Translations under genes and position numbers: made by a program
In this document: piece by piece, positions 43,601 to 55,562 of the stretch
How the letters are laid out: each line of letters begins with the position of its first letter
Position numbering within the stretch: position 1 is the stretch's first letter
Notes under the pieces: model-generated
The model's database searches: none
Told to the model about the DNA's origin: nothing
What the model saw: only the letters and a program-made list of their open reading frames with translations
Assembly (NCBI RefSeq): GCF_037975245.1
Contig: NC_092563.1
Span: 27,369,960 to 27,433,959 of the forward strand
Source: Apostichopus japonicus
Lineage: Eukaryota > Echinodermata > Holothuroidea > Aspidochirotida > Stichopodidae
Direction of reading: 5' to 3'
Length of the DNA stretch: 64,000 nucleotides

Positions 43601-43909
43601 TAGGAGAAAGCCATAACAGTGTACATGCATCCCTATTTTCTCTATAATATATCAAATTGTATGAATACAGCACATGCAACAGCATATATATTCTGATTAG
43701 GGCTTTCCAATCATCCCCACCCCTCATTCCCACTCAACTAGTGGAATGACATCAAAACATTATTTATACATAATATCACATTATTAGGGCGTTATGAGGG
43801 TCTGACCCTGTATACGGTACCTGATTCCATAGTAACCCCCACCACTTGCCACATGCAATGATCTAGATAGAGTGATAGTGTACAAACTGTAATTTTCAGG
43901 ACATATCAA
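40684..43909. repeat. Monomers 52-55, second copy of the four-monomer duplication
   Basis: Repeats the mark order of monomers 48-51, including CCATCCGATTC (near 41572), which the older relative monomer 37 lacks. Differences between the copies are few. An example is the TACATGCATCCC insertion in monomer 54, which is absent from monomer 50. This block also forms the start of the right copy of the 11-monomer duplication. Confidence 0.88.
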
Positions 43910-46900
43910 ACTTTCCGTAGCAGGTAGAAAAGCAAATAGGCGACCAATAGGGCAGCCAAGTCAATTGGACACCCGAACCCCTCCCCTACCCTCCATCCCA
44001 TTCAACAAGGATGAATACACATAAAATCCTATGCTTTCAAATATTTGATCCTAATGATAGCTCTAACCTACATATAGCTGCTTTCCCAGTTTCCCCCTAA
44101 AGCAACCCCCCCCCCTCCCTTTTGCCCAACATTATGGTTCCACATATGGGTGGAGCCTGTAAAAGTTGGACAAGATCATTTTCTACACTGATGCATTTGA
44201 GATTAAGCAGTTCATCAATTTGGAATGACATTAAAACTTTGAAACGGTGAAAATAAGATGGTCAAAAATTAATATTAGACTGTTCATTAATTCTCACACA
44301 CATTATGGGGACCCTAATAGTTGAAAAAAAAAAACCGTTGACATTACATTTAATATACATCACCTTAATCTATGCTGTTGGAAATGGTAAAAAAATCTTT
44401 CTCAAACAATAGGAGAAAGCCATAACAGTGTACATCCCTATTTTCTCTATGATATATCAAATTGTATGAATACAGCACATGCAACAGCATATATATTCTG
44501 ATTAGGGCTTTCCAATCATCCCCACCCCTCATTCCCACTCAACTAGTAAAATGACATCAAAACATTATTTATACATAATATCACATTATTAGGGCGTTAT
44601 GGAGGTCTGACCCTGTATACGGTACCTGATTCCATAGTAACCCACACCACTTGCCACATGCAATGATCTAGATAGAGTGATAGTGTACAAACTGTAATTT
44701 TCAGGACATATCAAACTTTACGTAGCAGGTAGAAAAGCAAATAGACGACCAATAGGGCAGCCAAGTCAATTGGACACCCCCACCCCTCCCCGACCCTCCA
44801 TCCCATTCAACAAGGATGAATAAACATAAAATCCTATGCTTTCAAATATTTGATCCTAATGATAGCTCTAACCTACATATAGCTGCTTTCCCAGTTTCCC
44901 CCTCCAGCAACCCCCCCCCCTCCCTTTTGCCCAACATTATGGTTCCACATATGGGTGGAGCCTGTAAAAGTTGGACAAGATCATTTTCTACACTGATGCA
45001 TTTGAGATTAAGCAGTTCATCAATTTGGAATGACATCAAAACTTTGAAACGGTGAAAATAAGATGGTCAAAAATTAATATTAGACTGTTCATTAATTCTC
45101 ACACACATTGGGACCCTAAAAGTTGAAAAAAAAAACCTTTGACATTACATTTAATATACATCACCTTAATCTATGCTGTTGGAAATGGTAAAAAAAATCT
45201 TTCTCAAACAATAGGAGAAAGCCATAACAGTGTACATGCATCCCTATTTTCTCTATAATATATCAAATTGTATGAATACAGCACATGCAACAGCATATAT
45301 ATTCTGATTAGGGCTTTCCAATCATCCCCACCCCTCATTCCCACTCAACTAGTGAAATGACATCAAAACATTATTTATACATAATATCCCATTATTAGGG
45401 CGTTATGGAGGTCTGACCCTGTATACGGTACCTGATTCCATAGTAACCCACACCACTTGCCACATGCAATGATCTAGATAGAGTGATAGTGTACAAACTG
45501 TAATTTTCAGGACATATCAAACTTTACGTAGCAGGTAGAAAAGCAAATAGACGACCAATAGGGCAGCCAAGTCAATTGGACACCCCCACCCCTCCCCGAC
45601 CCTCCATCCCATTCAACAAGGATGAATACACATAAAATCCTATGCTTTCAAATATTTGATCCTAATGATAGCTCTAATCTACATATAGCTGCTTTCCCAG
45701 TTTCCCCCTCCAGCAACCCTCCCCCCCCGCTCCCTTTTGCCCAACATTATGGTTCCACATATGGGTGGAGCCTGTAAAAGTTGGACAAGATCATTTTCTA
45801 CACTGATGCATTTGAGATTAAGCAGTTCATCAATTTGGTATGACATCAAAACTTTGAAACGGTGAAAATAAGATGGTCAAAAATTAATATTAGACTGTTT
45901 ATTAATTCTCACACACATTGGGACCCTAATAGTTGAAAAAAAAACCCTTTGACATTACATTTAATATACATCACCTTAATCTATGCTGTTGGAAATGGTA
46001 AAAAAAATCTTTCTCAAACAATAGGAGAAAGCCATAACAGTGTACATGCATCACTATTTTCTCTATAATATATCAAATTGTATGAATACATGCATGCAAC
46101 AGCATATATATTCTGATTAGGGCTTTCCAATCATCCCCACCCCTCATTCCCACTCAACTAGTGAAATGACATCAAAACATTATTTATACATAATATCACA
46201 TTATTAGGGCGTTATGGAGGTCTGACCCTGTATACGGTACCTGATTCCATAGTAACCCACACCACTTGCCACATGCAATGATCTAGATAGAGTGATAGTG
46301 TACAAACTGTAATTTTCAGGACATATCAAACTTTACGTAGCAGGTAGAAAAGCAAATAGACGACCAATAGGGCAGCCAAGTCAATTGGACACCCCCCCCC
46401 CCTCCCCGACCCTCCATCCCATTCAACAAGGATGAATACACATAAAATCCTATGCTTTCAAATATTTGATCCTAATGATAGCTCTAACCTACATATAGCT
46501 GCTTTCCCAGTTTCCCCCTCCAGCAACCCCCCCCCCTCCCTTTTGCCCAACATTATGGTTCCACATATGGGTGGAGCCTGTAAAAGTTGGACAAGATCAT
46601 TTTCTACACTGATGCATTTGAGATTAAGCAGTTCATCAATTTGGAATGACATCAAAACTTTGAAACGGTGAAAATAAGATGGTCAAAAATTAATATTAGA
46701 CTGTTCATTAATTCTTACACACATTGGGACCCTAATAGTTGAAAAAAAAAAACCTTTGACATTACATTTAATATACATCACCTTAATCTATGCTGTTGGA
46801 AATGGTAAAAAAAATCTTTCTCAAACAATAGGAGAAAGCCATAACAGTGTACATGCATCCCTATTTTCTCTATGATATATCAAATTGTATGAATACAGCA

Positions 46901-49556
46901 CATGCAACAGCATATATATTCTGATTAGGGCTTTCCATTCATCCCCACCCCTCATTCCCACTCAACTAGTGAAATGACATCAAAACATTATTTATACATA
47001 ATATCACATTAGGGCGTTATGAGGGTCTGACCCTGTATACGGTACCTGATTCCATAGTAACCCACACCACTTGCCCCATGCAATGATCTAGATAGAGTGA
47101 TAGTGTACAAACTGTAATTTTCAGGACATATCAAACTTTACGTAGCAGGTAGAAAAGCAAATAGACGACCAATAGGGCAGCCAAGTCAATTGGACACCCC
47201 CCACCCCTCCCCTACCCTCCATCCCATTCAACAAGGATGAATACACATAAAATCCTATGCTTTCAAATATTTGATCCTAATGATAGCTCTAACCTACATA
47301 TAGCTGCTTTCCCAGTTTCCCCCTCCAGCAACCCCCCCCCCCCCATCCCTTTTGCCCAACATTATGGTTCCACATATGGGTGGAGCCTGTAAAAGTTGGA
47401 CAAGATCATTTTCTACACTGATGCATTTGAGATTAAGCAGTTCATCAATTTGGAATGACATCAAAACTTTGAAACGGTGAAAATAAGATGGTCAAAAATT
47501 AATATTAGACTGTTCAGTAATTCTCACACACATTGGGACCCTAATAGTTGAAAAAAAAAAAACCTTTGACATTACATCTAATATACATCACCTTAATCTA
47601 TGCTGTTGGAAATGGTAAAAAAAATCTTTCTCAAACAATAGGAGAAAGCCATAACAGTGTACATCCCTATTTTCTCTATAATATATCAAATTGTATGAAT
47701 ACAGCACATGCAACAGCATATATATTCTGATTAGGGCTTTCCAATCATCCCCACCCCTCATTCCCACTCAACTAGTGGAATGACATCAAAACATTATTTA
47801 TACATAATATCACATTATTAGGGCGTTATGAGGGTCTGACCCTGTATACGGTACCTGATTCCATAGTAACCCACACCACTTGCCCCATGCAATGATCTAG
47901 ATAGAGTGATAGTGTACAAACTGTAATTTTCAGGACATATCAAACTTTACGTAGCAGGTAGAAAAGCAAATAGACGACCAATAGGGCAGCCAAGTCAATT
48001 GGACACCCCCCACAACTCCCCTACCCTCCATTCCATTCAACAAGGATGAATACACATAAAATCCTATGCTTTCAAATATTTGATATTAATGATAGCTCTA
48101 ACCTACATATAGCTGCTTTCCCAGTTTCCCCCTCCAGCAACCCCCCCCCCCCCTCCCTTTTGCCCAACATTATGGTTCCACATATGGGTGGAGCCTGTAA
48201 AAGTTGGACAAGATCATTTTCTACACTGATGCCTTTGAGATTAAGCAGTTCATCAATTTGGAATGACATCAAAACTTTGAAACGGTGAAAATAAGATGGT
48301 CAAAAATTAATATTAGACTGTTCAGTAATTCTCACACACATTGGGACCCTAATAGTTGGAAAAAAAAAACCTTTGACATTACATCTAATATACATCACTT
48401 TAATCTATGCTGTTGGAAATGGTAAAAAAAATCTTTCTCAAACAATAGGAGAAAGCCATAACAGTGTACATCCCTATTTTCTCTATGATATATCAAATTG
48501 TATGAATACAGCACATGCAACAGCATATATATTCTGATTAGGGCTTTCCAATCATCCCCACCCCTCATTCCCACTCAACTAGTGGAATGACATCAAAACA
48601 TTATTTATACATAATATCACATTATTAGGGCGTTATGAGGGTCTGACCCTGTATACGGTACCTGATTCCATAGTAACCCACACCACTTGCCCCATGCAAT
48701 GATCTAGATAGAGTGATAGTGTACAAACTGTAATTTTCAGGACATATCAAACTTTACGTAGCAGGTAGAAAAGCAAATAGACGACCAATAGGGCAGCCAA
48801 GTCAATTGGACACCCCCCACCCCTCCCCTACCCTCCATCCCATTCAACAAGGATGAATACACATAAAATCCTATGCTTTCAAATATTTGATCCTAATGAT
48901 AGCTCTAACCTACATATAGCTGCTTTCCCAGTTTCCCCCTCCAGCAATCCCCCCCCCCCTCCCTTTTGCCCAACATTATGGTTCCACATATGGGTGGAGC
49001 CTGTAAAAGTTGGACAAGATCATTTTCTACACTGATGCATTTGAGATTAAGCAGTTCATCAATTTGGAATGACATCAAAACTTTGAAACGGTGAAAATAA
49101 GATGGTCAAAAATTAATATTAGACTGTTCATTAATTCTCACACACATTATGGGGACCCTAATAGTTGAAAAAAAAACCGTTGACATTACATTTAATATAC
49201 ATCACCTTAATCTATGCTGTTGGAAATGGTAAAAAAATATTTCTCAAACAATAGGAGAAAGCCATAACAGTGTACATCCCTATTTTCTCTATGATATATC
49301 AAATTGTATGAATACAGCACATGCAACAGCATATATATTCTGATTAGGGCTTTCCAATAATCCCCACCCCTCATTCCCACTCAACTAGTGAAATGACATC
49401 AAAACATTATTTATACATAATATCGCATTATTAGGGCGTTATGGAGGTCTGACCCTGTATACGGTACCTGATTCCATAGTAACCCACACCACTTGCCACA
49501 TGCAATGATCTAGATAGAGTGATAGTGTACAAACTGTAATTTTCAGGACATATCAA
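43910..49556. repeat. Monomers 56-62, rest of the right copy of the 11-monomer duplication
   Basis: Matches monomers 40-46 by the shared rare marks listed for that block, for example CACCCGAACCCC near 43972, AATACATGCATGCAACAG near 46085, CACATTAGGGCG near 47005 and CCACAACTCCCC near 48010. Private differences include TGATATTAATG near 48082, GATGCCTTTG near 48229 and a CATTTTCTAC reading near 44167 where monomer 40 has CATATTCTAC. Confidence 0.88.
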
Positions 49557-52500
49557 ACTTTACGTAGCAGGTAGAAAAGCAAATAGACGACCAATAGGGC
49601 AGCCAAGTCAATTGGACACCCCCCACCCCTCCCCGACCCTCCATCCCATTCAACAAGGATGAATACACATAAAATCCTATGCTTTCAAATATTTGATCCT
49701 AATGATAGCTCTAACCTACATATAGCTGCTTTCCCAGTTTCCCCCTCCAGCAACCCCCCCCCCCTCCCTTTTGCCCAACATTATGGTTCCACATATGGGT
49801 GGAGCCTGTAAAAGTTGGACAAGATCATTTTCTACACTGATGCATTTGAGATTAAGCAGTTCATCAATTTGGAATGACATCAAAACTTTGAAACGGTGAA
49901 AATAAGATGGTCAAAAATTAATATTAGACTGTTCATTAATTCTCACACACATTGGGACCCTAATAGTTGAAAAAAAAAAAAAACCCTTTGACATTACATT
50001 TAATATACATCACCTTAATCTATGCTGTCGGAAATGGTAAAAAAAATCTTTCTCAAACAATAGGAGAAAGCCATAACAGTGTACATCCCTATTTTCTCTA
50101 TGATATATCAAATTGTATGAATACAGCACATGCAACAGCATATATATTCTGATTAGGGCTTTCCAATCATCCCCACCCCTCATTCCCACTCAACTAGTGA
50201 AATGACATCAAAACATTATTTATACATAATATCACATTATTAGGGCGTTATGGAGGTCTGACCCTGTATACGGTACCTGATTCCATAGTAACCCACACCA
50301 CTTGCCACATGCAATGATCTAGATAGAGTGATAGTGTACAAACTGTAATTTTCAGGACATATCAAACTTTACGTAGCAGGTAGAAAAGCAAATAGACGAC
50401 CAATAGGGCAGCCAAGTCAATTGGACACCCCCCACCCCTCCCCTACCCTCCATCCCATTCAACAAGGATGAATACACATAAAATCCTATGCTTTCAAATA
50501 TTTGATCCTAATGATAGCTCTAACCTACATATAGCTGCTTTCCCAGTTTCCCCCTCCAGCAATCCCCCCCCCCCCTTTTGCCCAACATTATGGTTCCACA
50601 TATGGGTGGAGCCTGTAAAAGTTGGACAAGATCATTTTCTACACTGATGCATTTGAGATTAAGCAGTTCATCAATTTGGAATGACATCAAAACTTTGAAA
50701 CGGTGAAAATAAGATGGTCAAAAATTAATATTAGACTGTTCATTAATTCTCACACACATTATGGGGACCCTAATAGTTGAAAAAAAAAAAACCCTTTGAC
50801 ATTACATTTAATATACATCATCTTAATCTATGCTGTCGGAAATGGTAAAAAAAATCTTTCTCAAACAATAGGAGAAAGCCATAACAGTGTACATCCCTAT
50901 TTTCTCTATGATATATCAAATTGTATGAATACAGCACATGCAACAGCATATATATTCTGATTAGGGCTTTCCAATCATCCCCACCCCTCATTCCCACTCA
51001 ACTAGTGAAATGACATCAAAACATTATTTATACATAATATCACATTATTAGGGCGTTATGAGGGTCTGACCCTGTATACGGTACCTGATTCCATAGTAAC
51101 CCACACCACTTGCCCCATGCAATGATCTAGATAGAGTGATAGTGTACAAACTGTAATTTTCAGGACATATCAAACTTTACGTAGCAGGTAGAAAAGCAAA
51201 TAGACGACCAATAGGGCAGCCAAGTCAATTGGACACCCCCCACCCCTCCCCGACCCTCCATCCCATTCAACAAGGATGAATACACATAAAATCCTATGCT
51301 TTCAAATATTTGATCCTAATGATAGCTCTAACCTACATATAGCTGCTTTCCCAGTTTCCCCCTTCAGCAATCCCCCCCCCCCCCTTTTGCCCAACATTAT
51401 GGTTCCACATATGGGTGGAGCCTGTAAAAGTTGGACAAGATCATTTTCTACACTGATGCATTTGAGATTAAGCAGTTCATCAATTTGGAATGACATCAAA
51501 ACTTTGAAACGGTGAAAATAAGATGGTCAAAAATTAATATTAGACTGTTCATTAATTCTCACACACATTATGGGGACCCTAATAGTTGAAAAAAAAAAAA
51601 ACCCTTTGACATTACATTTAATATACATCACCTTAATCTATGCTGTCGGAAATGGTAAAAAAAATCTTTCTCAAACAATAGGAGAAAGCCATAACAGTGT
51701 ACATCCCTATTTTCTCTATGATATATCAAATTGTATGAATACAGCACATGCAACAGCATATATATTCTGATTAGGGCTTTCCAATCATCCCCACCCCTCA
51801 TTCCCACTCAACTAGTGAAATGACATCAAAACATTATTTATACATAATATCACATTATTAGGGCGTTATGGAGGTCTGACCCTGTATACGGTACCTGATT
51901 CCATAGTAACCCACACCACTTGCCACATGCAATGATCTAGATAGAGTGATAGTGTACAAACTGTAATTTTCAGGACATATCAAACTTTACGTAGCAGGTA
52001 GAAAAGCAAATAGACGACCAATAGGGCAGCCAAGTCAATTGGACACCCCCCACCCCTCCCCGACCCTCCATCCCATTCAACAAGGATGAATACACATAAA
52101 ATCCTATGCTTTCAAATATTTGATCCTAATGATAGCTCTAACCTACATATAGCTGCTTTCCCAGTTTCCCCCTTCAGCAATCCCCCCCCCCCTTTTGCCC
52201 AACATTATGGTTCCACATATGGGTGGAGCCTGTAAAAGTTGGACAAGATCATTTTCTACACTGATGCATTTGAGATTAAGCAGTTCATCAATTTGGAATG
52301 ACATCAAAACTTTGAAACGGTGAAAATAAGATGGTCAAAAATTAATATTAGACTGTTCATTAATTCTCACACACATTATGGGGACCCTAATAGTTGAAAA
52401 AAAAAAACCTTTGACATTACATTTAATATACATCACCTTAATCTATGCTGTTGGAAATGGTAAAAAAAATCTTTCTCAAACAATAGGAGAAAGCCATAAC

Positions 52501-53590
52501 AGTGTACATCCCTATTTTCTCTATGATATATCAAATTGTATGAATACAGCACATGCAACAGCATATATATTCTGATTAGGGCTTTCCAATCATCCCCACC
52601 CCTCATTCCCACTCAACTAGTGAAATGACATCAAAACATTATTTATACATAATATCACATTATTAGGGCGTTATGGAGGTCTGACCCTGTATACGGTACC
52701 TGATTCCATAGTAACCCACACCACTTGCCACATGCAATGATCTAGATAGAGTGATAGTGTACAAACTGTAATTTTCAGGACATATCAAACTTTACGTTGC
52801 AGGTAGAAAAGCAAATAGACGACCAATAGGGCAGCCAAGTCAATTGGACACCCCCCACCCCTCCCCGACCCTCCATCCCATTCAACAAGGATGAATACAC
52901 ATAAAATCCTATGCTTTCAAATATTTGATCCTAATGATAGCTCTAACCTACATATAGCTGCTTTCCCAGTTTCCCCCTCCAGCAACCCCCCCCCTCCCTT
53001 TTGCCCAACATTATGGTTCCACATATGGGTGGAGCCTGTAAAAGTTGGACAAGATCATTTTCTACACTGATGCATTTGAGATTAAGCAGTTCATCAATTT
53101 GGAATGACATCAAAACTTTGAAACGGTGAAAATAAGATGGTCAAAAATTAATATTAGACTGTTCATTAATTCTCACACACATTGGGACCCTAATAGTTGA
53201 AAAAAAAACCCTTTGACATTACATTTAATATACATCACCTTAATCTATGCTGTTGGAAATGGTAAAAAAAATCTTTCTCAAACAATAGGAGAAAGCCATA
53301 ACAGTGTACATCCCTATTTTCTCTATAATATATCAAATTGTATGAATACAGCACATGCAACAGCATATATATTCTGATTAGGGCTTTCCAATCATCCCCA
53401 CCCCTCATTCCCACTCAACTAGTGAAATGACATCAAAACATTATTTATACATAATATCACATTATTAGGGCGTTATGGAGGTCTGACCCTGTATACGGTA
53501 CCTGATTCCATAGTAACCCACACCACTTGCCACATGCAATGATCTAGATAGAGTGATAGTGTACAAACTGTAATTTTCAGGACATATCAA
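49557..53590. repeat. Monomers 63-67, locally homogenised group
   Basis: Monomers 63, 64 and 65 carry ATGCTGTCGGAAATGG (near 50025, 50831 and 51641) in place of GTTGG. The same variant reappears in monomers 68 and 69. Monomer 64 also has ACATCATCTTAATC, shared only with monomer 69. Monomer 67 starts with TTTACGTTGCAGG, shared with monomer 71. Confidence 0.8.
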
Positions 53591-54325
53591 ACTTTACGTA
53601 GCAGGTAGAAAAGCAAATAGACGACCAATAGGGCAGCCAAGTCAATTGGACACCCCCCACCCCTCCCCGACCCTCCATCCCATTCAACAAGGATGAATAC
53701 ACATAACATCCTATGCTTTCAAATATTTGATCCTAATGATAGCTCTAACCTACATATAGCTGCTTTCCCAGTTTCCCCCTTCAGCAATCCCCCCCCCCCC
53801 CTTTTGCCCAACATTATGGTTCCACATATGGGTGGAGCCTGTAAAAGTTGGACAAGATCATTTTCTACACTGATGCATTTGAGATTAAGCAGTTCATCAA
53901 TTTGGAATGACATCAAAACTTTGAAACGGTGAAAATAAGATGGTCAAAAATTAATATTAGACTGTTCATTAATTCTCACACACATTATGGGGACCCTAAT
54001 AGTTGAAAAAAAAAACCCTTTGACATTACATTTAATATACATCACCTTAATCTATGCTGTCGGAAATGGTAAAAAAAATCTTTCTCAAACAATAGGAGAA
54101 AGCCATAACAGTGTACATCCCTATTTTCTCTATGATATATCAAATTGTATGAATACAGCACATGCAACAGCATATATATTCTGATTAGGGCTTTCCAATC
54201 ATCCCCACCCCTCATTCCCACTCAACTAGTGAAATGACATCAAAACATTATTTATACATAATATCACATTATTAGGGCGTTATGGAGGTCTGACCCTGTA
54301 TACGGTACCTGATTCCATAGTAACC

Positions 54326-54333
54326 CACACCAC
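54326..54333. repeat. Target-site duplication, left copy (CACACCAC)
   Basis: Identical to 55577-55584. Uninterrupted monomers contain this 8-mer once at the same place, just before TTGCC. Confidence 0.92.
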
Positions 54334-54347
54334 CAGGGGCGGCGATC
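54334..54347 (+). repeat. Left terminal inverted repeat of the hAT-like element
   Basis: CAGGGGCGGCGATC. It pairs with the reverse complement of 55563-55576, with one mismatch at the third base. Confidence 0.9.
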
Positions 54348-54405
54348 TGTTTCAAATATTGGGGGGGACATTTGCTTGGATGCAGGCCAATTACTATCAA
54401 AGCGG

Positions 54406-54495
54406 AGCGCCACCATTGGTTGGCGCGCAGCGTACAAGAAAATTTCTGGTTTTGATAGCCCCCCAGATCACCGGAAATGGCACTTCTCGGGCTTG
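54406..54495 (+). repeat. Diverged 90-bp direct repeat inside the element, copy 1
   Basis: Starts AGCGCCACCAT and contains AAGAAAATTT, CCCAGATC and GGAAATGGCACTT. It aligns with 55304-55393, about 898 bp downstream, at roughly two-thirds to three-quarters identity by eye. It begins 72 bp from the left end of the element. Confidence 0.75.
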
Positions 54496-54545
54496 AAAAT
54501 GACCAACCAGATGTACACTTTTGCCTGAGAACCAAGTTTTTCCTA

Positions 54546-55000
54546 ATAGTTTTTCTTTCATTCATAAACTTTTTTCAAGATTGTCACCAGTCACACATCA
54601 TGTTCGACCTCATTGCATCTCCTGTGGATCATTGCTTTTGTAGGTAATTCTACGTAACGCTACACAATACCCGTCAGCCCCACTTTTCATGGTTTTAAGC
54701 CCATTATTTGTTCAGAATTTGAATAATAAATTCACTTCAAAACATACCCATAATGTTGCACAAAATTTCATCTATTGACAACCAATATAGAAAAAAATCC
54801 CTCAACCCCTAATAGACCGGTCAAAATTGCACGAGTAGAGGGAAATATGATGAAGAATGTTGGTCAAGGAATTTTCGAAAATTCAGACACAGTTAAAGTA
54901 TTGGTGTACAAATATTAAAACCTCTTATAACGGCTACTATAAAACTTCGATATCATAAAATATACCCAAAAAGTATGCTCGAGGGGGAGGGCGGTCTCCA
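54546..55000. other. AT-rich element interior with no recognised content
   Basis: Between the left subterminal region and the inner C-rich stretch I see no long open frame, no tRNA-like or Pol III box pair and no repeat shared with the satellite. It is probably the non-coding remnant or filler of the non-autonomous element. Confidence 0.5.
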
Positions 55001-55036
55001 CCCTTCACCCCCCCCCCTCCCTTGGCCACGCACCTG
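55001..55036 (+). mobile_element. Possible internal right end of a second hAT-like element
   Basis: A poly-C stretch leads into CTTGGCCACGCACCTG, ending at 55036. Many hAT elements end in a C-rich stretch followed by a short GC-rich terminus closing in CTG. Reverse-complemented, it begins CAGGTGCGTGGCCAAGG. The following 8-mer CGGTCAGA (55037-55044) nearly matches CGGTTAGA (55233-55240). This is an inference from end structure only. Confidence 0.4.
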
Positions 55037-55240
55037 CGGTCAGAAATCTTGTAGGAAACAGGCCAAATAGAAACCCAGTGACCCATATCGATGTGGATCA
55101 TATATGATTGCGTAATTACACTCATACACAAGATGCAAACCAAATTTCATTACGGATGCAGTCCGTCTAGCTATTCATTTCGAGAAAAAAGTAAAAACTA
55201 CTTTCGGTCATATATAGTAACAAATTGTGACACGGTTAGA

Positions 55241-55276
55241 CAGGCGCCTTGCGAGGAATTTGCCAAGGGAGGGGCA
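55241..55276 (+). mobile_element. Possible internal left end of a second hAT-like element
   Basis: Starts CAGGCGCCTTGCGAGG and leads into GCCAAGGGAGGGGC, resembling the outer left end in layout: a short GC-rich end, a G-rich stretch, then the 90-bp repeat. Its first 16 bases match the reverse complement of the putative end at 55036 at about 11 positions. The two ends face away from each other, so they are not a simple nested insertion. Confidence 0.4.
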
Positions 55277-55303
55277 AAGCTTGTACCCAGACTTTCTAAT
55301 TGT

Positions 55304-55393
55304 AGCGCCACCATAAGTTGTAGCGAAGCGCAAAAGAAAATTTTCGCCGAAATTGCCTCCCAGATCGCTGGAAATGGCACTTTCCAGGCCTTG
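55304..55393 (+). repeat. Diverged 90-bp direct repeat inside the element, copy 2
   Basis: Shares AGCGCCACCAT, AAGAAAATTT, CCCAGATC and GGAAATGGCACTT with copy 1. It begins 63 bp after an internal hAT-like start at 55241, a spacing close to that of copy 1 from the outer left end. Confidence 0.75.
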
Positions 55394-55488
55394 TAAGTTG
55401 CATCTTAGCATTTTCTATTTTGAAATTACTAGCGATATCATAAAAAAATACAAAACATATGCTTAAAAAAAACTATGCCACCAAATAT

Positions 55489-55520
55489 TGGGGGGGATAT
55501 TAGATACTATATCCCCCCCA
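55489..55520. repeat. Perfect hairpin near the right end (12-bp stem, 8-nt loop)
   Basis: The arm TGGGGGGGATAT (55489-55500) and its complement ATATCCCCCCCA (55509-55520) flank the loop TAGATACT. Confidence 0.9.
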
Positions 55521-55531
55521 CCTAAAATATT

Positions 55532-55551
55532 GGGGGGGACATGTCCCCCCC
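55532..55551. repeat. 20-bp perfect palindrome near the right end
   Basis: Seven G, ACATGT, then seven C. It follows AAATATT, and the same AAATATT-G7 string occurs at 54354 and 55483 in direct orientation, so this subterminal motif appears three times in the element. Confidence 0.92.
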
Positions 55552-55562
55552 GTCCCCCCCAT

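Larger units (their letters stand above)
1..54333. repeat. Satellite array, left part (monomers 1-68, about 805 bp each)
   Basis: Head-to-tail tandem repeat with no inverted monomer. Using the A of ACTTTACGTA as an arbitrary start, monomers begin at 1, 801, 1608, 2412, 3219, 4022, 4833, 5639, 6451, 7260, 8068, 8867, 9670, 10473, 11281, 12088, 12889, 13694, 14504, 15308, 16113, 16916, 17726, 18535, 19336, 20139, 20945, 21752, 22553 (short), 22952, 23756, 24561, 25370, 26176, 26985, 27789, 28584, 29386, 30192, 31000, 31805, 32615, 33427, 34231, 35042, 35848, 36656, 37463, 38266, 39070, 39874, 40684, 41487, 42291, 43101, 43910, 44715, 45521, 46330, 47135, 47944, 48751, 49557, 50366, 51174, 51984, 52789 and 53591. 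Copies differ by scattered substitutions and short indels, mostly in the homopolymer tracts. The sequence is AT-rich overall with C-rich islands. No gene lies in it. I do not recognise the satellite family. Confidence 0.98.

Noticed and set aside
1-54333. CRISPR array
   Set aside because: The period is about 805 bp and the whole unit is repeated, with no short repeats separated by unique spacers.
54272-54565. 97-codon minus-strand frame at the left end of the transposon
   Set aside because: It runs across the insertion junction into satellite DNA and through the inverted repeat, so it cannot be an ancestral gene.
55091-55396. 101-codon plus-strand frame inside the transposon, considered as a transposase remnant
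   Set aside because: It is far too short for a hAT transposase, has no recognisable domain, and overlaps the non-coding 90-bp direct repeat.
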